Source: Ancylomarina subtilis
GTDB taxonomy: Bacteria > Bacteroidota > Bacteroidia > Bacteroidales > Marinifilaceae
NCBI RefSeq assembly: GCF_004217115.1
Contig: NZ_SHKN01000001.1
Span: 1,119,781 to 1,183,780 of the forward strand
Direction of reading: 5' to 3'
DNA: 64,000 nucleotides
A program made the position numbers and the translations under genes. This document shows, piece after piece, positions 38,000 through 47,340 of this stretch; position 1 is the first letter of the stretch, and each line of letters begins with the position of its first letter. Below the pieces are notes generated by a model, which was given only the letters and a program-made list of their open reading frames with translations, ran no database searches and was not told where the DNA came from.

Positions 38000-38692
38000 A
38001 TGGTAAAGAAGATTATAAATCTGACAGTAACAGTGCTCATCGCTTTTTTCGCAGTAAGCTGCAATAAGGTTGACTCAACTGACCTCATCGAAAATACTCC
38101 CGTATTTCAGCGCTACAAAGTAGAATACCACACATATGACAATCAAAGCATAGCCACTGCAAATTTTTGGGTTAGGAACACTGGAGGATCACGAATCAAA
38201 CTGACTGGTGATTCGTACATAAAATTCAATAACGAAAAACCCAATGAATATTCATCTCTATTTCACGATTATATCTGGAAATCGAATAAAAGGACTGATA
38301 TTAAATTCACCTATCAAAAGGATAAGAACAAAAGCTTCAACAACGACATTTACATAGATGATATGGTGCCCATAAGCATTCCCACAAACCTCGATAGCTT
38401 TAAACTCAATGGTGAAACTAAAATAATTTGGGAAGGAAGTCCACTGGGAAAAAACGAAACCATAACAGTTACCATAAATCAAGCAAACAAAAGCACAGTT
38501 ATTAGCAGAATTTATGAAGAAGGTATAAACGAAATAAAAATAGATGCCCTATTTCTTAAAGAACTAAACTCTGGAGAAGCAACTCTTTATCTGGAAAGAG
38601 AAAAGTTCCACCAATTGGATACTGAAGACCAGAACACGGGTGGAGAAAAAATTGTCAGTATTAAGGATAAAAAGACAATTATCCTGATATAA
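38000..38692 (+). CDS. Lipoprotein of unknown function
   Basis: I do not recognise this 230-aa protein. It has a clear lipoprotein signal (MVKKIINLTVTVLIAFFAVSC, lipobox AVSC) and a body rich in short beta segments (YKVEYHTYDN, NFWVRNTGG, ETITVTINQA, EIKIDALFL), consistent with one or two Ig-like or similar beta-sandwich domains. No catalytic motif is visible. It is flanked by a terminator upstream and the beta-barrel gene 180 bases downstream on the same strand. Confidence 0.75.
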   Translation: MVKKIINLTVTVLIAFFAVSCNKVDSTDLIENTPVFQRYKVEYHTYDNQSIATANFWVRNTGGSRIKLTGDSYIKFNNEKPNEYSSLFHDYIWKSNKRTDIKFTYQKDKNKSFNNDIYIDDMVPISIPTNLDSFKLNGETKIIWEGSPLGKNETITVTINQANKSTVISRIYEEGINEIKIDALFLKELNSGEATLYLEREKFHQLDTEDQNTGGEKIVSIKDKKTIILI

Positions 38693-38871
38693 CTCATTAC
38701 CAAATCATTGCAGCATACAATATATTTTTAAAAGTTGAAGCTATATTTTACATCGACCATTTACAAAATATAAAAATTTAATATAAATTCGTTTCTCTGT
38801 AAAGTTTACTATTTTAGAGATCAAATTATAAGTAAAGAACTCATTGGAATATTAATACATAATTTTACACT

Positions 38872-39468
38872 ATGAAAAAGTTATTACTAGTAGCAGCTAT
38901 CTGCTTATTCTCATCAGCCTTATTTGCTCAACTGTCTTCACCTATCAGTCTTGGTGTACATGGTGGTCTTGTTAGTACTAAACTTGATGCAAATATGAAC
39001 GGTGCAAGTATCAAAGAAAATTCTAAAAATGGTATGATGCTTGGTGCTTTTGCAAGAATCAATTTAAACAAATGGTATTTGCAACCAGAATTAAATTACG
39101 TAAAACGCAAATCATCTCTCGAACAATCTTTCATGGGGGCTGACTTTACAATGGATGTTGAAACCAAGAGTCTTGACATACCTGTTTTATTAGGTTATAA
39201 AATCGTAAAACTGCCATTGTTTAAACTTAGAGCTTTCGCTGGACCTGTAGCGTCATTTAAAATTGATGACAAGATTAAATCCACTTTTGGTGATGTTGAA
39301 GATGGCAATTTTAAAGATGCTGTTTGGAATGCTAAACTTGGTGCTGGTGTTGATGTTTGGAAATTAACTCTTGATGTTGATTACGAATTTGGTTTAACCG
39401 ATGTTTCTTCTGAATTCCTAAAGAAAAACAAAATGGTAAATGTAACTCTAGGATTCCGTTTCTTCTAG
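38872..39468 (+). CDS. Small outer-membrane beta-barrel protein (PorT-like)
   Basis: The 198-aa protein has a signal peptide (KKLLLVAAICLFSSALFAQ) and alternating amphipathic strands (SLGVHGGLVSTKL, YLQPELNYVKRKS, LDIPVLLGYKIV, FRAFAGPVASF-like LRAFAGPVASF, LTLDVDYEFGLTDV), ending in the aromatic VTLGFRFF, the usual insertion signal of 8-stranded barrels. The family is common in Bacteroidota; the function is unknown. It has a strong terminator. Confidence 0.85.
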   Translation: MKKLLLVAAICLFSSALFAQLSSPISLGVHGGLVSTKLDANMNGASIKENSKNGMMLGAFARINLNKWYLQPELNYVKRKSSLEQSFMGADFTMDVETKSLDIPVLLGYKIVKLPLFKLRAFAGPVASFKIDDKIKSTFGDVEDGNFKDAVWNAKLGAGVDVWKLTLDVDYEFGLTDVSSEFLKKNKMVNVTLGFRFF

Positions 39469-39490
39469 GCCAATTACTCTATAAAACACA

Positions 39491-39520
39491 AAAAAACCGT
39501 CATTCACATGACGGTTTTTT
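39491..39520. terminator. Bidirectional intrinsic terminator
   Basis: A 13-bp stem AAAAAACCGTCAT / ATGACGGTTTTTT with a TCAC loop lies between the convergent barrel and TolC-like genes and has A/T tracts on both sides. Confidence 0.85.
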
Positions 39521-39545
39521 TTATCTATCACTTTGTGTCTGCCAT

Positions 39546-40832
39546 TTAGAACTCACTCAAAATCCCACCTGTCATTCTAATCAGGCTGGTTTTGGATTGA
39601 ATCAAATTAAAAATCGCCGTCAATCTGGCTAAAGAAGCATTCTGATAAGAGATTTGAACATCACGATAGTTGAATGAATTGATACTTCCCGCTTCGTACT
39701 TTTCTTTAGAAATTTGCAGATTCATTTCAGTAGCCAATTTATTTTCTTCAGCCAGTTCAAGCAAATCCTTGCGCAATTCATACAACTCGTAATTCTGAGC
39801 CAAAATATTAGTCAAACTATGTTTGAGATCAGCCGTCTCAATTTTTGAGATTTCTTCCTCAATCTTAGCAATCTGCAAGGCTCTTCGGTTTGAATTCCCA
39901 TTAAAAATCAAATAGTTTAAGCTTAAATTCGCATATAAATTATGTGATTTGGTATCAATTTTAGGTGCTACATCTGGCTTTTTTAGAAACTTATTGCCCT
40001 GAACACCCGTCGCCAAAGAAATACGAGGATAAAAATTTGACCGTGCCAGTTCGATATCACGCTTTTGAACGGCCTCTTGCATGTAGCGATTCTTCAAATT
40101 ATTGTTATTAGCCAGCATTTTATCAAGCAGGTCTGCCAAACGAAAATCAGCAAGGCTAGTCATAAAATCATCGGTAAAAATGTATTGCGTACTTTCCTCA
40201 ACACCCAAAAGAAAATTCAAATCTCGAACAGAGTTGTTATAAATCACCTGCTGAGTCAGATATTTGGCTTTATCTTCCAGAAACGCATTTTTAGCTAAAA
40301 GCAATTCATAACTCCCCTTTGTTCCCAATTCACTAGCTATCTTCTCGTTTTCATATCTGTCTTCAGAAAGCGCTTTAATGCTCCGATTCACGTCCAAACG
40401 TTGCTGTTCCATCAGCGTTTTATAATAAGCCAAAATAATTAATTCGATTTGACTCTCAACTGCAACAATGGTATTCCCCTTTGAAAGCGCAGCCAAATCA
40501 TTAAACTTATCTTTTCGAATTCTTACTGAAAACCCATCAAATAGGGTCCAGCTCAAATCCACGGAAGGGCTTAAGATATTCTGTCTGAAATCATCAGTTT
40601 CGTTATAGTCCTTTGTATTATTCGACCGAAAATTGAATTCCAACTTGGGATACTGTCCGGCATTCCCCCATGTGTTATTCAAATCAGCAATCTTCTCTGA
40701 TTGACGAACCACTTGCAGACTGTAGTTTTTCTCAAGACCAATTTCTATCGCCTGTTCAAGGCTTAGCTTTTTCTGTGCAGAAAGTGAAACTGCGCAAAAT
40801 AATATGAGTACCAGTAATTTATATTTATTCAT
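39546..40832 (-). CDS. TolC-family outer-membrane efflux channel
   Basis: Third gene of an efflux operon. The 428-aa protein has a signal peptide ending SLSAQ, then the repeated TolC/OEP layout: KKLSLEQAIEIGLEKNYSLQ at the start of the first repeat, long helical hairpins and a barrel strand near SWTLFDGFSVR, with the second repeat at about 220-428 (NLKNRYMQEAVQKRDIELARSNFYP). It forms the outer-membrane duct for the pump encoded just upstream (46-base gap). Confidence 0.93.
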   Translation of the reverse strand: MNKYKLLVLILFCAVSLSAQKKLSLEQAIEIGLEKNYSLQVVRQSEKIADLNNTWGNAGQYPKLEFNFRSNNTKDYNETDDFRQNILSPSVDLSWTLFDGFSVRIRKDKFNDLAALSKGNTIVAVESQIELIILAYYKTLMEQQRLDVNRSIKALSEDRYENEKIASELGTKGSYELLLAKNAFLEDKAKYLTQQVIYNNSVRDLNFLLGVEESTQYIFTDDFMTSLADFRLADLLDKMLANNNNLKNRYMQEAVQKRDIELARSNFYPRISLATGVQGNKFLKKPDVAPKIDTKSHNLYANLSLNYLIFNGNSNRRALQIAKIEEEISKIETADLKHSLTNILAQNYELYELRKDLLELAEENKLATEMNLQISKEKYEAGSINSFNYRDVQISYQNASLARLTAIFNLIQSKTSLIRMTGGILSEF

Positions 40833-40878
40833 TGTTTCAATATTCTAAAAGTCAAAAATGTACTAAAACCTTTATCCT

Positions 40879-43800
40879 TTAATCAAGAGTTACCTTTGCT
40901 TCCTTTATAGCGGGTTCCACATCAACAGGCTTAACTTGTTCTCCAGTCCAAATCCTTCGTACCAGGCACCTAATATCATTCAAAACAAGAATAATAACAG
41001 GGAAAAGAGTTAAGATAAAGAAGGTTCCGACCAACACGCCATAAGCTAAAGCAATTGCCATTGGAATAAGGAATTGAGCCTGAAATGAATTCTCAAGTAT
41101 AAGTGGGTAGAGACCAACAGATGTCGTAACAGTTGTTAAAACAATGGCTCGAAAACGCGCTTTACCCGCTGCAAAAACTGCGGCTTCGGGCTGCATACCT
41201 TCCCTCAAATTCGAATTGTATTTGGAGAGAAAAACGACGGCATCGTTAATAATCACCCCGGAAAGAGCGACCATCCCCCAAACACTAAGCATGGATACTT
41301 GAACCCCCTCTATACCATGCCCCCATGTCGATCCGATAATGCCTAAAGGAACCATAAAGATCACAATCATACCTTGAGTGAAACTTCGAAAGTGAATCAT
41401 CACAATAAACATGATCGCAATAAAAGCAATGGAAAAATAGATTTTCATTTCAGCAATATCTTCAGCCGAACGCTTTTGTTGTCCCTGAAACTCGGGGCGT
41501 ACACTTGGAAACTTTTCCTTAAGTACCGGAATAATATTGTTTGTAACTTCCTCAAGTATTGGCGGTACAGGTTCATTCGGATCCAACAAGTCAGCTTCAA
41601 CACGAATTTCTCTGGCCCCATTATAACGCTGGATACTTACCGGGCCTCTTAATATATCATAATCCACCAGTTCCGACAAGGGATACTCCCCTTTCGGTGT
41701 TCTGATTCGCATGTTCTCCATCTGACCTATAAAAACCCGATCGCTTTTGGGGTAACGCACCCACACTTTAATCTCATCTTTTCCTTCCTGGAGTCGCTGT
41801 GATTGCCCTCCAAAAAATCCCTGACGAACCTGAGCGGTAATCCCGGCCAAATCCATTCCCAAATAATAAGCCTTATCCTTCAATTTCAGTCTGACCTCAC
41901 GACTTCCCAAAGGATTGTTATCATTGATATTGTAAAGGGATGTCATTTTTCGAAGCTCATCCTGAAAAAAGAGATTTGCAGCATTCAATTCAGCCAGGTC
42001 ATTCCCCAAAAGACTGACTGAAACGGCAGCTCCCCAACGATTAAATGAACCAATGGTAAATTTTTCAGCTTGATTGACATCACCAATCTTTTTCTTAACA
42101 CGATTCGAAATATCGAAACTTGAAATAGGAGATCCCTCCATATCACGGAGGGTAACCGTAATATTCCCTGCATGCGGACCTGACTCTTGTCCGTTAAATG
42201 CAGAACCGGCTGTCAGATTTGTATATTTAATAAAATCATCCTTTTCATTGTATTTTTCCTTCAACTCCTTGTTGACAGTCCAAACTGCGGTTTCAAAACC
42301 CTTTAATTCCCTAATCGTAATATCCTTATTGGTTCCTGGTTTATAGGCGACATTGATGTTGAAGGTGTCAAAGGTTACATTGGGAAAGAATGTACTTTTA
42401 ATAAAACCACCGCCAAATAAACCTACTGTTATAAATATTAAACAGATTGGAACAAAGATTAAGATCCAGCGCCATTTAATCGCTCTTTTGAGAAAAGAAA
42501 CGTAGAGATGATCGCGCATAAAAATGATACCCTTATCAATTTTAGCCCGAAAGCGATTGAAAAACGTATGTCGCTTCCTTACATTTAAAACCTTTTCATT
42601 TCCAACATGACTTGGCAAAACAAACAAACTCTCGAAAAGAGAAATCCCCAAACAAGCCACAACGACAAAAGCCATTTCGTAAAGAAATTTCATATTCCCG
42701 GTCACAAGCAGAAGAGGTAAAAATGCAACCATTGTGGTTGTTACTGAGGTTAAAACAGCTGGCACAACCTCCATCGTTCCATCAATAGCAGCGCGTCTGG
42801 GGCTCTTACCGCTTTCAAAATGCGTATAGATATTCTCTCCAATCACAATTCCATCATCTACCAGAATACCAATGATCAGAATCATACCAAAAAGAGAGAT
42901 CATATTAACGGTCACCCCCGCAAGGTTGGCACAAATAAACATGCCTAAAAAGGAAGCTGGAATTCCCCATGCGACCCATAGAGATAAACGAAAAGATAAA
43001 AACAAGGCTAAAGAAATAACCACCAGAAGTAATCCATAGCCCCCATTCTTAAACAATAAATTCAAGCGAGATTGTAACATATTTACATAGTCGAAAGTAA
43101 CTTCCAACTTGGCATCCGTATGGGCCTCGTTAAATTCTTTTGAGTATTGATTACAGAACGTCGAGATTTCCTCCAAGTCCTCATTATTTAATTTATTTAC
43201 CCGAATTGAAACGGCTGGATTGTAATTTATATATGACGAATACGGCACATCTTCAAACTGAAAATGGATATTACAAACATCTCTTAATCGGATATATGAT
43301 CCATCAGGATTAGCTCGCAAAATGATCTCCCCTATCTGATCCGGATCCACCGAACGATTACGCGATCGAATTAGAATTTCTTCCTTGGCATTTTTAATAA
43401 CACCACCGGAAATATCAATATTATTACTGGCAATGGCTTTTGATATTTCAGAAAAAGTTAACTGATGACGACGCAGGTCATCTTCCTTTACCTCAACAGA
43501 AAGTTCCAAACGTGGCAGTCCCGAAATTTGTATCTGCGACATCTTTTTAGAACGCATCAAATCATCATAAATATCATCAGAATAACGCTTAAGTGTCAGC
43601 AAATCGACATCGCCGGTAACGGCCATTCTAACCGCAGGCGTGGTTGAACGAATTTTCGCAACCACTGCTTTTTCCGCTCCTGTTGGAAAAGAAGGAATTC
43701 CATCAACAGCGTTCTTAACATCAGCAAGGGTCTCGTCTAATTTGTAATCGCCCGTTGTGGTAATGGTAACACGGGCAAATCCTTCGGATGAAACCGAATT

Positions 43801-44043
43801 CATCTCTTTAATACCCACAATACCACGGATAGCATCCTCTATTCGGGATGTAATCCCCTCTTCAACCTCCTTAGGAGAAGCTCCGGGATAAACCATAGAT
43901 ACTGTGATCGTCTTAGATTCCGTTTCAGGGAAAAATGATTTCTTCATGTTCAACAGGGAAACAACTCCTGCTAAAACAAAGAATGAAACTATCAGTTTCC
44001 CATAGAAGGGATACCTAACAAAATGGGATATAATATTTTTCAT
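40879..44043 (-). CDS. RND-family efflux permease (AcrB-like)
   Basis: The 1054-aa inner-membrane transporter is of the HAE/AcrB type. It has an N-terminal helix, two large periplasmic loops and twelve membrane helices, with YPGASPKEVEEGI near the porter domain, FGMILIIGILVDDGIVIGENI (the TM4 proton-relay helix with acidic pair DD) and WGMVALSGVIINDAVVFLSKYN (TM10-11). It exports an unknown substrate with proton entry. The operon order is fusion protein, permease, TolC-like channel, with gaps of 46 bases each. No TetR-like repressor is adjacent. Confidence 0.95.
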   Translation of the reverse strand: MKNIISHFVRYPFYGKLIVSFFVLAGVVSLLNMKKSFFPETESKTITVSMVYPGASPKEVEEGITSRIEDAIRGIVGIKEMNSVSSEGFARVTITTTGDYKLDETLADVKNAVDGIPSFPTGAEKAVVAKIRSTTPAVRMAVTGDVDLLTLKRYSDDIYDDLMRSKKMSQIQISGLPRLELSVEVKEDDLRRHQLTFSEISKAIASNNIDISGGVIKNAKEEILIRSRNRSVDPDQIGEIILRANPDGSYIRLRDVCNIHFQFEDVPYSSYINYNPAVSIRVNKLNNEDLEEISTFCNQYSKEFNEAHTDAKLEVTFDYVNMLQSRLNLLFKNGGYGLLLVVISLALFLSFRLSLWVAWGIPASFLGMFICANLAGVTVNMISLFGMILIIGILVDDGIVIGENIYTHFESGKSPRRAAIDGTMEVVPAVLTSVTTTMVAFLPLLLVTGNMKFLYEMAFVVVACLGISLFESLFVLPSHVGNEKVLNVRKRHTFFNRFRAKIDKGIIFMRDHLYVSFLKRAIKWRWILIFVPICLIFITVGLFGGGFIKSTFFPNVTFDTFNINVAYKPGTNKDITIRELKGFETAVWTVNKELKEKYNEKDDFIKYTNLTAGSAFNGQESGPHAGNITVTLRDMEGSPISSFDISNRVKKKIGDVNQAEKFTIGSFNRWGAAVSVSLLGNDLAELNAANLFFQDELRKMTSLYNINDNNPLGSREVRLKLKDKAYYLGMDLAGITAQVRQGFFGGQSQRLQEGKDEIKVWVRYPKSDRVFIGQMENMRIRTPKGEYPLSELVDYDILRGPVSIQRYNGAREIRVEADLLDPNEPVPPILEEVTNNIIPVLKEKFPSVRPEFQGQQKRSAEDIAEMKIYFSIAFIAIMFIVMIHFRSFTQGMIVIFMVPLGIIGSTWGHGIEGVQVSMLSVWGMVALSGVIINDAVVFLSKYNSNLREGMQPEAAVFAAGKARFRAIVLTTVTTSVGLYPLILENSFQAQFLIPMAIALAYGVLVGTFFILTLFPVIILVLNDIRCLVRRIWTGEQVKPVDVEPAIKEAKVTLD

Positions 44044-44089
44044 GTAATCGTGATTGAGTGAATGAGTAAATGAAAGAAAATCCTTTTCA

Positions 44090-45211
44090 TCAATTCTTTA
44101 AGAACTGTACTTTCATATTTTCAGCAGCTTTTACCGGAACAGACGTCACCAGAATATCACCTTCAGCTAATCCGTTAAAGATTAATGAATTCTCATTTCT
44201 TTTAATCACGCTTATTTGTTTCTCTTTTAGCAAACCCTTTTCAACAACAAAAACCCTATTGGAACGAAACACAGCATTACGAGGAATCTCCATCGCATTT
44301 TTAATCTGTTTCCCCTGAAATTTTGCGGTAAGGTACTGACCTTGATAAAGCTGGGAACTGTTCCTGTTTAGTCCTACAAAAACGGCTATAGACTGCGTTC
44401 CTTCATCAACAAATTCCGATTTTCTCAATAGTTTACCCGAGGCAACTTGATCACCCTCTGAAGATAAAATGTCAACCTGATCACCAATATGCAGCCATTT
44501 GATATCTTCTGAATCGACAGGAACCTGCAACTCCAGGCGTTTAGACTCAATAATACTAGCAAGTTTAGAACCCATACCAGCCACAGCGCCTACCTGTGTA
44601 TTCACCTGCACATAAGAGCCATTGAACGGCGCATAAATACGATATTTTGACAATTTCAGTTCACTGGATTTAATGGCATAATAGTCGCCCAAAATATTTC
44701 GGCTAGCCAAAAACACCTTTTCCTTACCTGAATTGATCTCTGGTAAAGCGGGCAAATTTTCATCCAATTTAATTGCATTAAAAAAGTCCATCCAGGCATC
44801 AAATCGATCCGTATAATCGATGCGAATATCGGGCAGACTTTGTGCCAGTTTATTTAAAAACTTACTCTTTTGTGCTTGAAGATCCATGCGTGCATCCTGA
44901 TCATAGATATGAAGCAATAAATCGCCTTTCTTAAATCGTTGTCCCACTTTCAAAGGAACGCCAACCTCTACAATACGTCCGGACACCTCAGAACTCAGAT
45001 TCACTTCCAAGTTCGATAACAAACGTCCTTTCTCAACAATGGGGGTGCTTATAGACTTATAGACCACCTGCTCCACTTTCACAAAGGGAACTTTTTTTCG
45101 ATTTACATCTTTTTTAGGTTGTTTTTTCAGGCTTTTTAAACCATTCATTCCAATAAAGCTCAGGGCCACTATTAACACAACCGAGGCAACAATAACAAGT
45201 TTCCGATTCAT
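44090..45211 (-). CDS. RND periplasmic adaptor (membrane fusion) protein
   Basis: First gene of the efflux operon. The 373-aa protein has an N-terminal membrane anchor (LVIVASVVLIVALSFIG), a lipoyl/barrel-sandwich part (VNLSSEVSGRIVEVGVPLKVGQRFKKGDLLLHI and later APFNGSYVQVNTQVGAVAG), a shorter-than-usual helical hairpin and beta-barrel and membrane-proximal domains. The hairpin contains an unusual insert (IDYTDRFDAWMDFFNAIKLDENLP) in place of a long coiled coil. The operon promoter should lie in the 237-base gap upstream, where TACTTTAG on the minus strand (about 45248-45255) is one mismatch from the -7 consensus. Confidence 0.92.
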   Translation of the reverse strand: MNRKLVIVASVVLIVALSFIGMNGLKSLKKQPKKDVNRKKVPFVKVEQVVYKSISTPIVEKGRLLSNLEVNLSSEVSGRIVEVGVPLKVGQRFKKGDLLLHIYDQDARMDLQAQKSKFLNKLAQSLPDIRIDYTDRFDAWMDFFNAIKLDENLPALPEINSGKEKVFLASRNILGDYYAIKSSELKLSKYRIYAPFNGSYVQVNTQVGAVAGMGSKLASIIESKRLELQVPVDSEDIKWLHIGDQVDILSSEGDQVASGKLLRKSEFVDEGTQSIAVFVGLNRNSSQLYQGQYLTAKFQGKQIKNAMEIPRNAVFRSNRVFVVEKGLLKEKQISVIKRNENSLIFNGLAEGDILVTSVPVKAAENMKVQFLKN

Positions 45212-45448
45212 CTATAAATAGGATTTAATAATTTGAATTATCACGCACTAAAGTAATTTAATTTTAAAACATATTATATTCAGATATCTTAATAACTTGT
45301 TAAAAATACAATAACTGATCTTAACACAAAACAAGTATTAAGTTCTGTAAGCCTTTAAATATAAGCTTAACAGCTCATCGAATTAATCGGACACTCACAT
45401 TCCAATTAAAACATAATCAAACCCTAGCAAAATAAGGAAATTATATTG

Positions 45449-46597
45449 TCAGAAGCTCCATTTCAAACGCAAAAAGACAGCCTGACCAATATCTCCATAT
45501 TCCGTAAATTCATCGCCAAAGAAATGCTGTCCCACAAGCAATAGATCCCAATTGGTCATGAAAGAATAAGCCAAGCTGGGATTCAAAACAAAGGAGCCAT
45601 CCGAAGGATTGACAATGGCAGACAGAGAGGTTGTTAAAAGTGGCGTTACCGGATAAGAGATTTGACTAAAACACGCATATTTACCCCGACTCAATCCCCT
45701 GGGAGAGGTTTCCTCTCTTTCAAACAGGCCCATTTGATAAATTGGATTCTTAGTCCCCGCACTGTTGTATAAAAATCCCCCATGCAGCATCAGGCTATTG
45801 AGAAAAGTGTAATCCCCCGATATAGAAGCAATCACAGCCTCCTTAGTTCTATTGTTACGGGGAATCAACCAGGTCATCTCGCCACGAAAACCACCCCCGT
45901 AAATATCGCCAGACCATCCCGTCCCCAAGACCATATCATCTTCAACCCAACCGCCCAGAATCTGAAAATCGTATTCCCATTGATTGAAATGAAAACGGGA
46001 AGCCACTGCCATTTCATTTGCATGCTTCCCCAATTGCCAGACCAATTCCAGTGAAGAAGTCTCGCTAGTGTAATATTGTACCTTCAGCGCATCGGTTCCG
46101 GGGCGTTCCTCATAATCAAAATTCAAAAATGCGTAGGTGTTAAAAACATCATTGGGATTCCAAACCAGGTTCATCCCCCAGTTGATTCGCTGACGTCCGA
46201 AACGAAATTGCCATTTCCCACTTAAATAATCCAGATAAATGCGATCAATCATGGCATGAAGCACAGCGCCTTTTCCGTCGACCACAAGAGTAGAAAGATC
46301 CCAGAAACCATTGTCCTGATCAATAAACTGTCCATAGTTTGGAAAATCACCAACCAATTTACCGGTAAAAAACCGATTCCTCATTTCGGCCACAAAAACG
46401 AAAGAGTCTGAGGGATACCACTTAAAGTTTAATCGATTGTGAATCAAGTTCTGATTGGTCCAGCTATGCGTGGGTTCGGCAAAATAAAACAATTGCATAT
46501 CCTTTAGGTAGCCATTAACTGCCCAGTCCTTTTCCTGTCCCAATAAAGAACTAAAAAAGAAAAGCAGAACAACCAAAATCAGATATTTACGCATCAT
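45449..46597 (-). CDS. Predicted outer-membrane beta-barrel protein (DUF1302-like)
   Basis: Last gene of a five-gene run. The 382-aa protein has a signal peptide (YLILVVLLFFFSSLLGQ) and many amphipathic strands with WGMNLVWNPNDVFNTYAF, a motif resembling the RINWG..N.NP.D pattern of DUF1302 proteins, and it ends in VFLRLKWSF with the terminal Phe typical of outer-membrane barrels. The ATPase gene ends only 14 bases upstream, so it should be the outer-membrane component of the same system. I cannot tell its substrate. The family call is tentative. Confidence 0.75.
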   Translation of the reverse strand: MMRKYLILVVLLFFFSSLLGQEKDWAVNGYLKDMQLFYFAEPTHSWTNQNLIHNRLNFKWYPSDSFVFVAEMRNRFFTGKLVGDFPNYGQFIDQDNGFWDLSTLVVDGKGAVLHAMIDRIYLDYLSGKWQFRFGRQRINWGMNLVWNPNDVFNTYAFLNFDYEERPGTDALKVQYYTSETSSLELVWQLGKHANEMAVASRFHFNQWEYDFQILGGWVEDDMVLGTGWSGDIYGGGFRGEMTWLIPRNNRTKEAVIASISGDYTFLNSLMLHGGFLYNSAGTKNPIYQMGLFEREETSPRGLSRGKYACFSQISYPVTPLLTTSLSAIVNPSDGSFVLNPSLAYSFMTNWDLLLVGQHFFGDEFTEYGDIGQAVFLRLKWSF

Positions 46598-46611
46598 AAG
46601 AAAGTCTGGTT

Positions 46612-47310
46612 TTATCTGTTATTCGAAGCCATCCGTTTATCACTTACCACACAGCCATCCTCAATGGTAATCACCCTTCGAGCTTTCCTTACCACCCGGG
46701 AGTCATGAGTCGAGAAAATAAACGTTATCCCTTCATCCCGATTCAGTTTCTCCATAATATTAAGCAGGTTCTCCGTGGATTTTGAGTCCAGATTAGCCGT
46801 TGGCTCATCCGCTAAAACAAACTGAGGACGCGAAGCCAATGCTCTGGCTACTGCAACCCGCTGCTGCTGTCCTCCCGAAAGCTGAGCCGGACGATCATTC
46901 ATACGATCACCTAAACCGACATCATTCAAAAGCTGTTGCGCCCGTTCACGGCGTTCCTGCTTTGCTTGCCCTTGCAATTGAAGAATGAATTCCACATTTT
47001 CAATTGCGGTCAAAACCGGAATCAGATTATAGGACTGAAACACAAATCCAATATTCTTTAATCGAAAATCGATGAGTTGACGGGAAGACAGTTTTGCGAT
47101 ATTCTTATGATCGATAATTACCTCCCCTTGAGAAGGCACATCAATACCACCCAGCATATTAAGAAGGGTGGTTTTTCCCGATCCGGATGGTCCAACAATG
47201 GCTGCAAACTCCCCTTTTTCAAAACTCAGAGCAATGCCATTTACGGCATAAACAGGCACCTTGGTTTCAGTATACACTTTTCGAATATCTTTCACTTCAA
47301 TAACTGCCAT
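46612..47310 (-). CDS. ABC transporter ATP-binding protein (LolD/MacB type)
   Basis: The 232-aa ATPase has Walker A GPSGSGKTT (about 41-49), Q-loop FVFQSYNLIPVLTAIENV, signature LSGGQQQRVAVARALA, Walker B FVLADEPTANLD and H-switch STHD. The NLIP..T..ENVE segment is characteristic of the LolD/MacB/FtsE group, which powers mechanotransmission rather than direct import. It belongs with the two FtsX-type permeases upstream (30-base gap). Confidence 0.94.
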   Translation of the reverse strand: MAVIEVKDIRKVYTETKVPVYAVNGIALSFEKGEFAAIVGPSGSGKTTLLNMLGGIDVPSQGEVIIDHKNIAKLSSRQLIDFRLKNIGFVFQSYNLIPVLTAIENVEFILQLQGQAKQERRERAQQLLNDVGLGDRMNDRPAQLSGGQQQRVAVARALASRPQFVLADEPTANLDSKSTENLLNIMEKLNRDEGITFIFSTHDSRVVRKARRVITIEDGCVVSDKRMASNNR

Positions 47311-47340
47311 TTCAATTCAATTAATGATTACAATTCGTTT

